Shown here: one piece after another, positions 38,161-46,678 of the stretch
Layout of the letters: every line of letters starts with the position of its first letter
How positions within the stretch are numbered: the stretch's first letter is position 1
The notes under the pieces: generated by a model
Databases searched by the model: none
Seen by the model: only the letters and a program-made list of their open reading frames with translations
Told to the model about the DNA's origin: nothing
Source of the DNA: Vibrio scophthalmi LMG 19158
Lineage (GTDB): Bacteria; Pseudomonadota; Gammaproteobacteria; Enterobacterales; Vibrionaceae
DNA: 64,000 bases
Assembly: GCF_000222585.1 (NCBI RefSeq)
Contig: NZ_AFWE01000040.1
Span: 62,001 to 126,000 of the forward strand
Reading direction: 5' to 3'
Translations under genes and position numbers: made by a program

Positions 38161-39231
38161 GTGTTTAAGATTTTAGACCTTTATATCGGTCGAACTATTA
38201 TTGTTACCTCGACTATGGTGTTGGCGACCTTTGTTGGTCTGTCTGCCATCATCAAGTATGTCGAGCAGCTGCGTAAAGTTGGCCAAGGTAGTTATGACTT
38301 GATTCAAGCTTTGTTCTTTGTTGGCTTGAGTATTCCGCGTGATATCGAAATGTTCTTCCCAATGGCGGCACTACTCGGTGCGCTGATTGGCCTCGGTATG
38401 TTAGCGTCAAGCTCTGAACTGGTCGTGATGCAAGCGGCGGGCTTTTCTAAGCTGGACATTGGTCTATCGGTGTTAAAAACGGCGGTGCCGTTGATGATTA
38501 TCGTTACTGTGTTGGGCCAATGGGGCGCTCCTCAGGCGCAGAAAATGGCGCGAGACTTACGCGCTTTCTCGACCAGTAACGGTGCGATTATGTCGGTTCG
38601 AACCGGGGTTTGGGCGCGAGATGCCAATGATTTTATCTTTATTGGTAAAATTGAAGATGAAAGACTCTATGGTCTACAGATGTGGCGTTTTGATGATAAC
38701 AAACAGTTACAGAATGTCTTTTACGCCAAAGAGGCTGACTATGTCGGTGACAAAAATTGGCTGATGAAAGATGTGCAAGTGACCAACATGTCAGATCCAG
38801 TGCGCTTATCGAAAGAGACGTTGCCAGAACTAAGTTGGACAACCTCACTGGAGCCAGAGCGCTTAGCTGTGGTGACGGTGAAGCCAGAAGAGCTTTCTTT
38901 GCTTGGTTTATATGATTATGTCGATTACTTAAAAGCATCAGAGCAAGATGCTTCACGTTATGAATTGGCATTTTGGCGCAAGGTGACACAACCGTTTTCG
39001 ATTGCGGTAATGATGTTGATGGCGCTGTCGTTCATCTTTGGGCCACTGCGCAGTGTGACGATGGGGGCGCGTATCTTATCGGGCGTAGTTGCAGGCTTTT
39101 CGTTCTACATTTCGAGTGAGTTTTTTGGACCACTTAGCTTGGTATACAACATTCCCCCCGCCTTTGGTGCGATTATGCCAAGTATCGTCTTCTTAATTAT
39201 TGCGATCATGCTGCTTAGACGTAAGCTCTAG
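38161..39231 (+). CDS. lptG: LPS export ABC transporter permease LptG
   Basis: Partner of LptF in the inner-membrane LPS extractor. The 356-residue protein has the same six-helix plus periplasmic jelly-roll plan; FKILDLYIGRTIIVTS, FPMAALLGALIGLGMLASSSEL and the C-terminal GPLSLVYNIPPAFGAIMPS match LptG. It starts with GTG 3 bp after the lptF stop, so translation is coupled. The third lipid-export component, LptD, is encoded at 17.8-20.2 kb in this window. Confidence 0.97.
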   Translation: MFKILDLYIGRTIIVTSTMVLATFVGLSAIIKYVEQLRKVGQGSYDLIQALFFVGLSIPRDIEMFFPMAALLGALIGLGMLASSSELVVMQAAGFSKLDIGLSVLKTAVPLMIIVTVLGQWGAPQAQKMARDLRAFSTSNGAIMSVRTGVWARDANDFIFIGKIEDERLYGLQMWRFDDNKQLQNVFYAKEADYVGDKNWLMKDVQVTNMSDPVRLSKETLPELSWTTSLEPERLAVVTVKPEELSLLGLYDYVDYLKASEQDASRYELAFWRKVTQPFSIAVMMLMALSFIFGPLRSVTMGARILSGVVAGFSFYISSEFFGPLSLVYNIPPAFGAIMPSIVFLIIAIMLLRRKL

Positions 39232-39258
39232 CACATACCGAGCTGCGAGCAAAATAAC

Positions 39259-39283
39259 AAAGCCCTCATCAAGAGGGCTTTTT
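39259..39283 (+). terminator. Terminator after lptG
   Basis: 8-bp perfect stem AAGCCCTC/GAGGGCTT, 5-nt loop, T-run. Confidence 0.88.
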
Positions 39284-39312
39284 CATATCCGTGACGCGGT
39301 CAATGCGCTTGA

Positions 39313-39435
39313 TTAATCGAAATCACCATGTACTTTGCGATTAATATCGTCAGCGACAGAAGTGACGCCTTTTTCAAAGGTGGCACAGCCAGAAAGGGCG
39401 AATAAGGTACAAATGACCAATAGATACTTTTTCAT
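39313..39435 (-). CDS. Small lipoprotein, 40 aa
   Basis: The short frame starts at ATG 39435, 7 bases after AAGGA, and ends with TAA at 39313. The product has a basic start (MKKY), a hydrophobic core and a lipobox LSGC with the acylated Cys at residue 17, leaving a 24-residue mature lipopeptide beginning CATFEKGVTSVADDINRK. Size and form resemble entericidin-like small lipoproteins, but the similarity is general. The residue after Cys is Ala, not Asp, so outer-membrane sorting is expected. It lies alone between lptG and nadC. Confidence 0.8.
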   Translation of the reverse strand: MKKYLLVICTLFALSGCATFEKGVTSVADDINRKVHGDFD

Positions 39436-39546
39436 TTTAGAATCCTTGAAATGAATACGCTGGCATTAAATGGTTTCGAGTAAATTTAAGCCATGTTATC
39501 GCTAAGCACAAGCGTGCCTCTGAGCTAAATAAACAGCCAACAAGCA

Positions 39547-39574
39547 ATAAAAAAGCAGCGATAAACGCTGCCTT
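39547..39574 (-). terminator. Terminator after nadC
   Basis: Stem GCAGCG/CGCTGC with a 5-nt loop followed on the leftward strand by TTTTTTATT. Confidence 0.85.
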
Positions 39575-39600
39575 TAAAAAATCATGAGAATCGCGGTACG

Positions 39601-40554
<954 letters not shown>

Positions 40555-40596
40555 TTAATCTCGCATTTCAGTTAAAATTGACCCCAGTTATGGAAA

Positions 40597-41154
40597 ATGA
40601 GAAATAGCCAAATGATTGATCCGCAAGGTTGGTATCAAGCCGCACGTCATGTGCCATCCCCGTTTTTTGACCATCGCAGCGATAGTGAGGATATCTCATT
40701 GTTGGTGATCCATAACATTAGCCTACCGCCGGGCAAGTTTGGGGGGCCTTACATTGAACAGTTTTTTCTCGGCACTCTAGATGCTGATGAGCATCCCTTT
40801 TTTAAAGTGATACACAAAATGGGCGTGTCGGCGCACTGTTTGATTCGTCGGGACGGTGAGGTGGTGCAGTTTGTTTCGTTTCGCGATAGAGCGTGGCATG
40901 CCGGGGCATCAAGTTTTTCTGGGCGTGAGCGTTGTAACGACTATTCGATTGGCATAGAGATGGAAGGCAGTGACTACGTTGCGTACACCGATGAGCAATA
41001 TCAAGCACTCAGCACGCTGAGCTTGCAGTTAATGCAACACTATCCACTCATCACGCTGCCACGTATTACTGGCCATCAATATATTGCCCCGCTGCGCAAA
41101 ACCGATCCAGGACTGGTGTTTGACTGGGTGAGATACCGAGAGGCGCTACGTTAA
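40597..41154 (+). CDS. ampD: 1,6-anhydro-N-acetylmuramyl-L-alanine amidase AmpD
   Basis: Cytoplasmic zinc amidase that recycles anhydromuropeptides and keeps AmpC beta-lactamase inducers low. The 185-residue protein has the zinc ligands in LLVIHNISLP, ITGHQYIAP and KTDPGLVFDW, with SIGIEMEG in the core. It lacks a signal peptide, consistent with AmpD rather than AmiD. The ATG at 40597 has a weak ribosome-binding site (ATGGAAAATGAG lies just upstream); an internal ATG at 40612 (MIDPQGWY) is close to typical AmpD starts and could be the real start. Confidence 0.95.
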   Translation: MRNSQMIDPQGWYQAARHVPSPFFDHRSDSEDISLLVIHNISLPPGKFGGPYIEQFFLGTLDADEHPFFKVIHKMGVSAHCLIRRDGEVVQFVSFRDRAWHAGASSFSGRERCNDYSIGIEMEGSDYVAYTDEQYQALSTLSLQLMQHYPLITLPRITGHQYIAPLRKTDPGLVFDWVRYREALR

Positions 41155-41220
41155 GAAGCGAGAAGATTGCATTCGAGAGGTGACCATGTTCACCTCTCAA
41201 TTCTCACTCTCGCCTCTCTG
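41152..41220. repeat. GAAGCGAGA hairpin element between ampD and fldB
   Basis: A perfect 9-bp stem GAGAGGTGA/TCACCTCTC (41175-41198, 6-nt loop) is framed by GCGAGAAG on the left and CTCACTCTCGC on the right, extending the fold. The GAAGCGAGA core recurs after folA and yadH. It lies between convergent genes, where a terminator is expected, but there is no T-run. Confidence 0.5.
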
Positions 41221-41226
41221 TGGCTC

Positions 41227-41751
41227 TTAAAGCGTGGCTTGATATTCGGTGAGAACTTGCTCGACCCAAGTGGCAATGCGTTCATCGCTCAATTCGTATT
41301 GTGAATCTTCATCCAGGGCTAAGCCGACAAACATGCTGCCATCTTCGGTTAGCGCCTTCGAGGCTTCAAATTGGTACTGCTCGTCGTTTGGCCAGTAACC
41401 GACAATGGTTGCACCGGCTTGTTTGACTTGATCGTGCAGTAGGCCCATGGCATCCAAATACCATTCGCCGTAACCTTCTTGGTCACCAAGGCCAAACAGA
41501 GCCACGGTTTTACCTTGCAGTGGTTGGCTGTTAATACTGTCCCAGATCGCGAGCCAATCTTCTTGAATCTCACCAAAATCCCAAGTAGAAATACCTAAGA
41601 TTAATAAGTCGTAATCTGCCATTGTCGAAAGAGGAGACTCTTTGACGTTGTGAATATCCACTAAGTCATCGCCCATGATGGCGCGCATCTTCTCTGCTGC
41701 CATTTCGGTGTAGCAAGTGGTTGAGCCGTAAAATAGACCGATTTTCATCAT
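41227..41751 (-). CDS. fldB: Flavodoxin FldB
   Basis: FMN electron carrier of 174 residues. The phosphate loop [15 protein letters not shown] near residue 5, [16 protein letters not shown] near 52 and [18 protein letters not shown] near 90 are flavodoxin FMN-binding segments. GSTTCYTE, with Cys in the loop, and the neighbour xerD indicate FldB instead of FldA, as in E. coli where fldB precedes xerD. It is divergent from xerD. Confidence 0.94.
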   Translation of the reverse strand: MMKIGLFYGSTTCYTEMAAEKMRAIMGDDLVDIHNVKESPLSTMADYDLLILGISTWDFGEIQEDWLAIWDSINSQPLQGKTVALFGLGDQEGYGEWYLDAMGLLHDQVKQAGATIVGYWPNDEQYQFEASKALTEDGSMFVGLALDEDSQYELSDERIATWVEQVLTEYQATL

Positions 41752-41904
41752 CGTTTATCTTTCTAAATGGAGTGTTAGCGAATTCTAACCACAAAATGGT
41801 CTGCTTTGCAGCGAATATCGGTCATCAATTGAATTTTTATGGCTTTGTTTGCTGTATGCATTTACAGTAAAGATAAATGTGTCGTTAAAAATTAGAGAGT
41901 GGTT

Positions 41905-42825
41905 TTGTCAGAAATAATGTCACCGGATCAAGGGGTTGTTGAGCAGTTTCTTGATGCGATGTGGATGGAACGAGGGTTGTCGGAAAACACCTTATCGTCT
42001 TACCGCACCGATTTATTCAAGCTACTGACGTGGATGAAACAACACAACTACCGTCTTGATTTTATTAGCTTGTCTGGCTTGCAGGAATACCAATCGTGGT
42101 TGGCCGATCAAGATTACAAGCAAACGTCGCGCGCGCGGATGTTGTCGGCGATTCGTCGTTTGTTTCAATATTTGCACCGTGAGAAAATTCGCGCCGATGA
42201 CCCGAGCGCCTTGTTGGTGAGCCCTAAGTTACCCAAGCGACTACCGAAAGACCTCAGTGAGGCCCAAGTGGATGCGTTACTTAATGCGCCCGATCCAAAC
42301 GATGCGATTGAACTGCGTGATAAAGCAATGTTGGAATTGTTGTATGCCACCGGTCTGCGTGTCACCGAATTAGTCAGTTTGACGATGGAAAATATCAGCT
42401 TACGACAAGGTGTTGTGCGAGTAACCGGTAAGGGTGGCAAAGAGCGTTTAGTGCCAATGGGTGAAAATGCCATCGATTGGATTGAAACTTTTCTTCAACA
42501 AGGGCGGTCTGAGTTACTTGGGGAGAAAACCTCTGATGTCGTTTTCCCAAGTAAACGAGCACGACAAATGACCCGACAAACCTTTTGGCATCGTATTAAG
42601 TATTATGCGGTGTTAGCTGGGATTGATACTGAGTTACTTTCGCCACATGTGTTGCGTCATGCATTTGCAACCCATTTGCTAAACTATGGCGCAGATCTAC
42701 GTGTGGTGCAGATGTTGCTTGGGCATAGTGACTTGTCGACCACACAAATCTATACTCACGTCGCAACAGAGCGATTGAAACAGCTTCATAGTGAACATCA
42801 CCCAAGGGCTTCGCTCTTGCGTTAG
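41905..42825 (+). CDS. xerD: Tyrosine recombinase XerD
   Basis: With XerC it resolves chromosome dimers at dif, and in Vibrios it also serves integrating phages. The catalytic residues are all present: Arg in TGLRVTELV, Lys in GKGGKERLVP, His and Arg in LSPHVLRHAFATH, His in LLGHSDLS and the nucleophile Tyr in TTQIYTHV. The start is uncertain: GTG 41899 overlaps the GAGAG ribosome-binding site, TTG 41905 is well spaced from it, and ATG 41917 would give a 302-residue product closest to E. coli XerD. It is cotranscribed with dsbC. Confidence 0.96.
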   Translation: MSEIMSPDQGVVEQFLDAMWMERGLSENTLSSYRTDLFKLLTWMKQHNYRLDFISLSGLQEYQSWLADQDYKQTSRARMLSAIRRLFQYLHREKIRADDPSALLVSPKLPKRLPKDLSEAQVDALLNAPDPNDAIELRDKAMLELLYATGLRVTELVSLTMENISLRQGVVRVTGKGGKERLVPMGENAIDWIETFLQQGRSELLGEKTSDVVFPSKRARQMTRQTFWHRIKYYAVLAGIDTELLSPHVLRHAFATHLLNYGADLRVVQMLLGHSDLSTTQIYTHVATERLKQLHSEHHPRASLLR

Positions 42826-42848
42826 AGATTTTATTTAAGGTGAATAGA

Positions 42849-43595
42849 ATGAGCGTATTACGCCGAATGACATTACTTGCGTTGCCTTTTTTTGCAGCGA
42901 CTGCTTTTGCTAACGTAAGTAGCGAGACACAAATTAATAAATCAGAGTTGGCTGAGCGCTTTGCTAAGTTGGGCTTGCAGGTGACAGATGTTGTACCTGC
43001 TGATATTAAAGGCTTGGTTGAAGTACAAACTAACGGTGGTGTTTTATTTGCCTCACCAGATGGCGAGTATTTTATTGCCGGTTCGCTATACCAGTTGGAT
43101 GACAAAGGTGGCTACCAAGACGTTATTGCTCAGCGCCAAGCGCCGATCAACGCAGCTAAGATTGATGCAATGAAAGACTCAGTGATTGAGTTTAAAGCCG
43201 ACAATGAAAAATATGTAGTGACGGTCTTTACCGATATTACTTGTGGCTACTGCGTGAAGTTGCACCGTGAATTACAAGATTACAATGATCTTGGTATTAC
43301 CGTGCGCTACATGGCCTTCCCTCGCCAAGGGCCCGTTGGTGATGTCGCAGATCAAATGGCTTCAATTTGGTGTGCTGACGATCCACAGGCAGCAATGCAT
43401 GATGGTAAAGTAAACCGAAAATTCCCAGCCAAAGGCGACAATTTCGCTCAATGCCAAGATACGATTCAAAAACACTATATGTTAGGTCGTGAATTAGGCA
43501 TCAGCGGTACGCCTGCCATTTTCCTTCCGAACGGTGAAATGGTTGGCGGTTATGTTCCAGCAGAGAAATTGCTGCAACGTCTAGAACAAAAATAA
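42849..43595 (+). CDS. dsbC: Thiol:disulfide interchange protein DsbC
   Basis: Periplasmic disulfide isomerase of 248 residues. A signal peptide (MSVLRRMTLLALPFFAATAFA) is cut before NVSSE. The dimerisation domain spans about 22-85 and the thioredoxin domain carries the CGYC active site in DITCGYCVKLHRE near 135, plus a second structural pair (WCADD and QCQDT). ATG 42849 is preferred to the GTG at 42840 because AAGG is 9 bases upstream. xerD-dsbC-recJ order matches E. coli. Confidence 0.96.
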   Translation: MSVLRRMTLLALPFFAATAFANVSSETQINKSELAERFAKLGLQVTDVVPADIKGLVEVQTNGGVLFASPDGEYFIAGSLYQLDDKGGYQDVIAQRQAPINAAKIDAMKDSVIEFKADNEKYVVTVFTDITCGYCVKLHRELQDYNDLGITVRYMAFPRQGPVGDVADQMASIWCADDPQAAMHDGKVNRKFPAKGDNFAQCQDTIQKHYMLGRELGISGTPAIFLPNGEMVGGYVPAEKLLQRLEQK

Positions 43596-43603
43596 CCACA
43601 AGG

Positions 43604-43634
43604 AAGTAGGCTCAATTGAGCCTACTTTTATTTT
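43604..43634 (+). terminator. Terminator-like hairpin abutting the recJ start
   Basis: A 10-bp perfect stem AAGTAGGCTC/GAGCCTACTT with an AATT loop, followed by TTATTTT and then the recJ ATG at 43635. It fills the whole dsbC-recJ gap and leaves no ribosome-binding site for recJ. Confidence 0.8.
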
Positions 43635-45377
43635 ATGATGATAGAAATTCAACGTCGTCCTGAAGTCGATATTTCCCAGTTACCAGACTCCATTGCACCG
43701 TTATTGCGTCGCCTGTACCTCAGCCGCGGCATCCACTCGATGCAGCAGTTAGACAATGGTGTACGCGGCTTACATTCATATCAAAAACTGCATGGCATTC
43801 AGCTGGCGGTGGAATTGCTGTTTACCGCGATTAAAACCAATCAGCGCATTATCGTCGTCGGGGATTTTGACGCCGATGGCGCGACCAGCTCTGCGCTTTC
43901 TGTCCTTGCGTTACGTATGCTTGGTAGCAGCAATGTCGATTACCTTGTGCCAAATCGATTTGAAGATGGTTACGGCTTAAGCCCTGAAGTGGTTGATCAG
44001 GCCATCGCGATTGGCGCGCAGGTGATTATGACGGTTGATAACGGCGTGTCATCCATTGAAGGGGTTCGCTACGCCAAAGAGCAAGGTTTACAAGTCTTGG
44101 TAACCGATCACCACTTACCGGGCTCTGAGTTGCCGATTGCCGATGCGATGGTCAATCCTAATCTGCAAGAGTGTGCTTTTCCGTCGAAATCGTTAGCGGG
44201 TGTTGGCGTTGCTTTTTATTTGATGATGGCACTGTGTGTACACATGCGTAACCTTGGTTGGTTTAGCCAGCAGGGTATGGCAGAGCCTAAGTTAATGGAA
44301 CTGATTGATTTGGTGGCATTAGGTACCGTGGCTGACGTGGTCTCTTTGGATGAGAATAACCGCATTCTGGTCCATCAAGGTTTGCAACGTATTCGGGCTG
44401 GTCATGCTCGCCCAGGTATCCAAGCCTTGATTGAAGTGGCTAAAAAAGACGCCAGCCGTTTAGTTGCTTCTGATTTTGGTTTTGCCTTAGGTCCACGCAT
44501 TAACGCTGCCGGTCGTTTGGATGACATGTCTTTCGGCGTTGAGTTGCTGCTAAGCAATAATATCCATGTCGCACGCCGCATGGCGAGTGAGTTAGATGGC
44601 CTCAATCAAACTCGTAAAGAGATTGAAGAGGGCATGAAGCAAGAGGCAATGGCTTTTTGTGAGCGTCTGCAGTTTGGAGAGAATGCCGAACTTCCGTTTG
44701 GTTTAGTATTATTCCAACGCGATTGGCATCAAGGTGTGATTGGTATTTTAGCTTCTCGTATCAAAGAGAAGTTTCATCGCCCAGTGATTGCCTTTGCTGA
44801 TGGTGGGGACGGCATCATAAAAGGCTCTTGTCGCTCGATACCAGGCTTACACATGCGTGACACACTGGATCGCATTGATACGCAAAACCCTGGTTTGATC
44901 CTGAAATTCGGTGGTCATGCGATGGCGGCAGGGTTATCGATTGAAGAGAAAAACTTCGAACGCTTTGCTCGTTTATACGACCAAGCAGTGAAAGAAGAAC
45001 TCGATGAAGCGGCCTTGAAAGGTATAGTACTATCTGACGGAGAATTAGCCCCAGAAGAGTTCTCTATGCACGTGGCACAAATGCTACGCGCAGGTGGCCC
45101 TTGGGGACAATCATTCCCAGAACCCGTTTTTGACGGCGAGTTTAAAGTTCTGCATCAGAAATTAGTGGGCGAGAAGCATCTTAAATTGATGTTAGAGCCG
45201 CTGTTTAAAGGCCATCCCACTAATATTATGATTGATGGTATCGCGTTTAATGTCGATTTACGTCGCTGGCCAGATGCTTCAGTTAAAACGGTACGTCTGG
45301 CATACAAGCTTGATATCAATGAGTTTCGTGGAAATCAGTCATTGCAATTACTGATCGATCATCTCGAAGCAAAATAG
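43635..45377 (+). CDS. recJ: Single-stranded-DNA-specific exonuclease RecJ
   Basis: 5'-to-3' ssDNA exonuclease of recombination and mismatch repair. The 580-residue DHH-family protein has motif I DFDADGATSS near residue 76, motif III DHHLPGSELP near 158, LVALGTVADVV near 230, and the DHHA1 domain with GSCRSIPGLHMRD and KFGGHAMAAGLS near 415. The start aligns with E. coli RecJ. No Shine-Dalgarno is visible because a hairpin and T-run occupy the 39 bp after dsbC, so expression may be low or need special handling. Confidence 0.96.
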   Translation: MMIEIQRRPEVDISQLPDSIAPLLRRLYLSRGIHSMQQLDNGVRGLHSYQKLHGIQLAVELLFTAIKTNQRIIVVGDFDADGATSSALSVLALRMLGSSNVDYLVPNRFEDGYGLSPEVVDQAIAIGAQVIMTVDNGVSSIEGVRYAKEQGLQVLVTDHHLPGSELPIADAMVNPNLQECAFPSKSLAGVGVAFYLMMALCVHMRNLGWFSQQGMAEPKLMELIDLVALGTVADVVSLDENNRILVHQGLQRIRAGHARPGIQALIEVAKKDASRLVASDFGFALGPRINAAGRLDDMSFGVELLLSNNIHVARRMASELDGLNQTRKEIEEGMKQEAMAFCERLQFGENAELPFGLVLFQRDWHQGVIGILASRIKEKFHRPVIAFADGGDGIIKGSCRSIPGLHMRDTLDRIDTQNPGLILKFGGHAMAAGLSIEEKNFERFARLYDQAVKEELDEAALKGIVLSDGELAPEEFSMHVAQMLRAGGPWGQSFPEPVFDGEFKVLHQKLVGEKHLKLMLEPLFKGHPTNIMIDGIAFNVDLRRWPDASVKTVRLAYKLDINEFRGNQSLQLLIDHLEAK

Positions 45378-45701
45378 TGTTCTGTCGTTGTACATTTGGT
45401 GGCGCTTCTATCTAAGGCGCCACTAAACCGCTTGTTTTCAATGCTCCTTAGCCCTTCTCTCATCTTCCATTGTTCATGATCTTATTTAGGTCTTTTTTCG
45501 CTCATCAATATTGAAGCCGCGGTGACAAATAGGTTTCGCATCTTCGATGCTGGTTTCGGATAAAAACACATTCTATTCACGTCGAAGATGGCGAAAAAAT
45601 ACCAATTAAGAATGATTTCTCACATTCATTCATACTTCTTTAAAACTGACCAATTATAGTGTGATCGCTAGCACGATTTCCGCCCAGTTGTTCATCTTTT
45701 G

Positions 45702-45720
45702 TAATTGGCATGACCAATTA
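45702..45720. promoter_or_regulatory. PdhR operator, distal
   Basis: TAATTGGCATGACCAATTA contains the PdhR consensus ATTGGTNNNACCAAT with one change (ATTGGCATGACCAAT). Confidence 0.8.
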
Positions 45721-45836
45721 CATCAGTGTTTCATGTGAATGATGTTAATGGATGGTTGCTGGGGGCTTGGTTTTATGATTTGGGTCAATTTTTGGCTGGA
45801 ATTTGCGTTTTTAATATGTTAATTTCTTTCCACACT

Positions 45837-45855
45837 AAATTGGTATGACCAATTA
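45837..45855. promoter_or_regulatory. PdhR operator, proximal
   Basis: AAATTGGTATGACCAATTA contains a perfect 15-bp PdhR palindrome (ATTGGTATGACCAAT, 45839-45853), 29 bp before the pdhR start, in position for autorepression of the pdhR-aceEF operon. Confidence 0.9.
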
Positions 45856-45882
45856 ACTGCAAAGAGTAAAGAACGATAATTT

Positions 45883-46647
45883 ATGGCTTATCAAAGGATT
45901 CGTCAGCCAAAGCTCTCTGATGTAATAGAACAAGAGCTTGAAAGGTTGATAGTAGAAGGAACACTGTCTCCGGGGCAACAATTGCCACCAGAGCGCGAAC
46001 TGGCTAAACAGTTCGATGTTTCTCGTCCTTCGATCCGTGAAGCTATCCAACGTTTGGAAGCCAAACGTCTTCTCACTCGTCGTCAAGGCGGCGGTACATT
46101 TGTCAGTGAGAATCTTTGGAAGGGCTTTTCGGATCCTCTGCTAAATTTATTATCGAGCCATTCAGAAACTCAATTAGATTTACTCGAATCGCGCCATGCG
46201 ATGGAAGGTATTTCGGCTTATTTTGCAGCGTTGCGTGGTACTGATGAAGATTTTGCTCGTATTCAAGCCTCATTAGAAGGCATTGGTGCACAACAAGATA
46301 AGCAAGACGTCGCCGCTGAAGCTGCTGCGGTAATGCAATTTCTAATTGCGTTGACTGAAGCTGCTCACAATGTGGTTTTGCTGCACATTGTGCGTAGTTT
46401 AGCGCCATTACTTGAGCAAAATATTTTACAGAATTTGAAATTGCTGCACCGCCGACAAGAAGTGGTGGAGAAAGTAAGTAAGCACCGAGCCAATATTGTG
46501 GATGCGATTGTTTCTGGTCAGCCGGAAAAGGCGCGTGAAATGTCTCATTCCCATTTGGCTTATATCGAAGAAATATTGTTGGATTTGACTCGTGAAGAGT
46601 CTCGACGTGAGCGCTCTTTACGTCGAATTCAGCAGGGTAACGAATAA
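45883..46647 (+). CDS. pdhR: Pyruvate dehydrogenase complex repressor PdhR
   Basis: GntR/FadR-family repressor released by pyruvate. The 254-residue protein has the winged-helix domain at 10-75 ([24 protein letters not shown], given in part: [20 protein letters not shown]) and a C-terminal all-helical ligand domain ([18 protein letters not shown]). Two PdhR operators lie upstream, so it represses its own operon. It is 31 bp before aceE. Confidence 0.97.
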   Translation: MAYQRIRQPKLSDVIEQELERLIVEGTLSPGQQLPPERELAKQFDVSRPSIREAIQRLEAKRLLTRRQGGGTFVSENLWKGFSDPLLNLLSSHSETQLDLLESRHAMEGISAYFAALRGTDEDFARIQASLEGIGAQQDKQDVAAEAAAVMQFLIALTEAAHNVVLLHIVRSLAPLLEQNILQNLKLLHRRQEVVEKVSKHRANIVDAIVSGQPEKAREMSHSHLAYIEEILLDLTREESRRERSLRRIQQGNE

Positions 46648-46678
46648 GTAGATCCAACCAACAGAAGGATAGATCGGC

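Larger units (their letters stand above)
45378..45882. other. 505-bp recJ-pdhR gap: control region, no gene
   Basis: No supported gene. It contains a hairpin GTGGCGC/GCGCCAC (45400-45424) without a T-run after recJ, a perfect 9-bp inverted repeat CATCTTCGA/TCGAAGATG (45539-45547 and 45582-45590), isolated half-sites ACCAATTA at about 45601 and 45650, and the two full PdhR operators listed separately. prfB and lysS, which follow recJ in E. coli, are absent here. Confidence 0.7.

Noticed and set aside
45378-45882. Loss of prfB-lysS after recJ as a deletion
   Set aside because: From memory, other Vibrios also have recJ next to the pdhR-aceEF operon, so this is probably the normal order for the group; no scar is visible.
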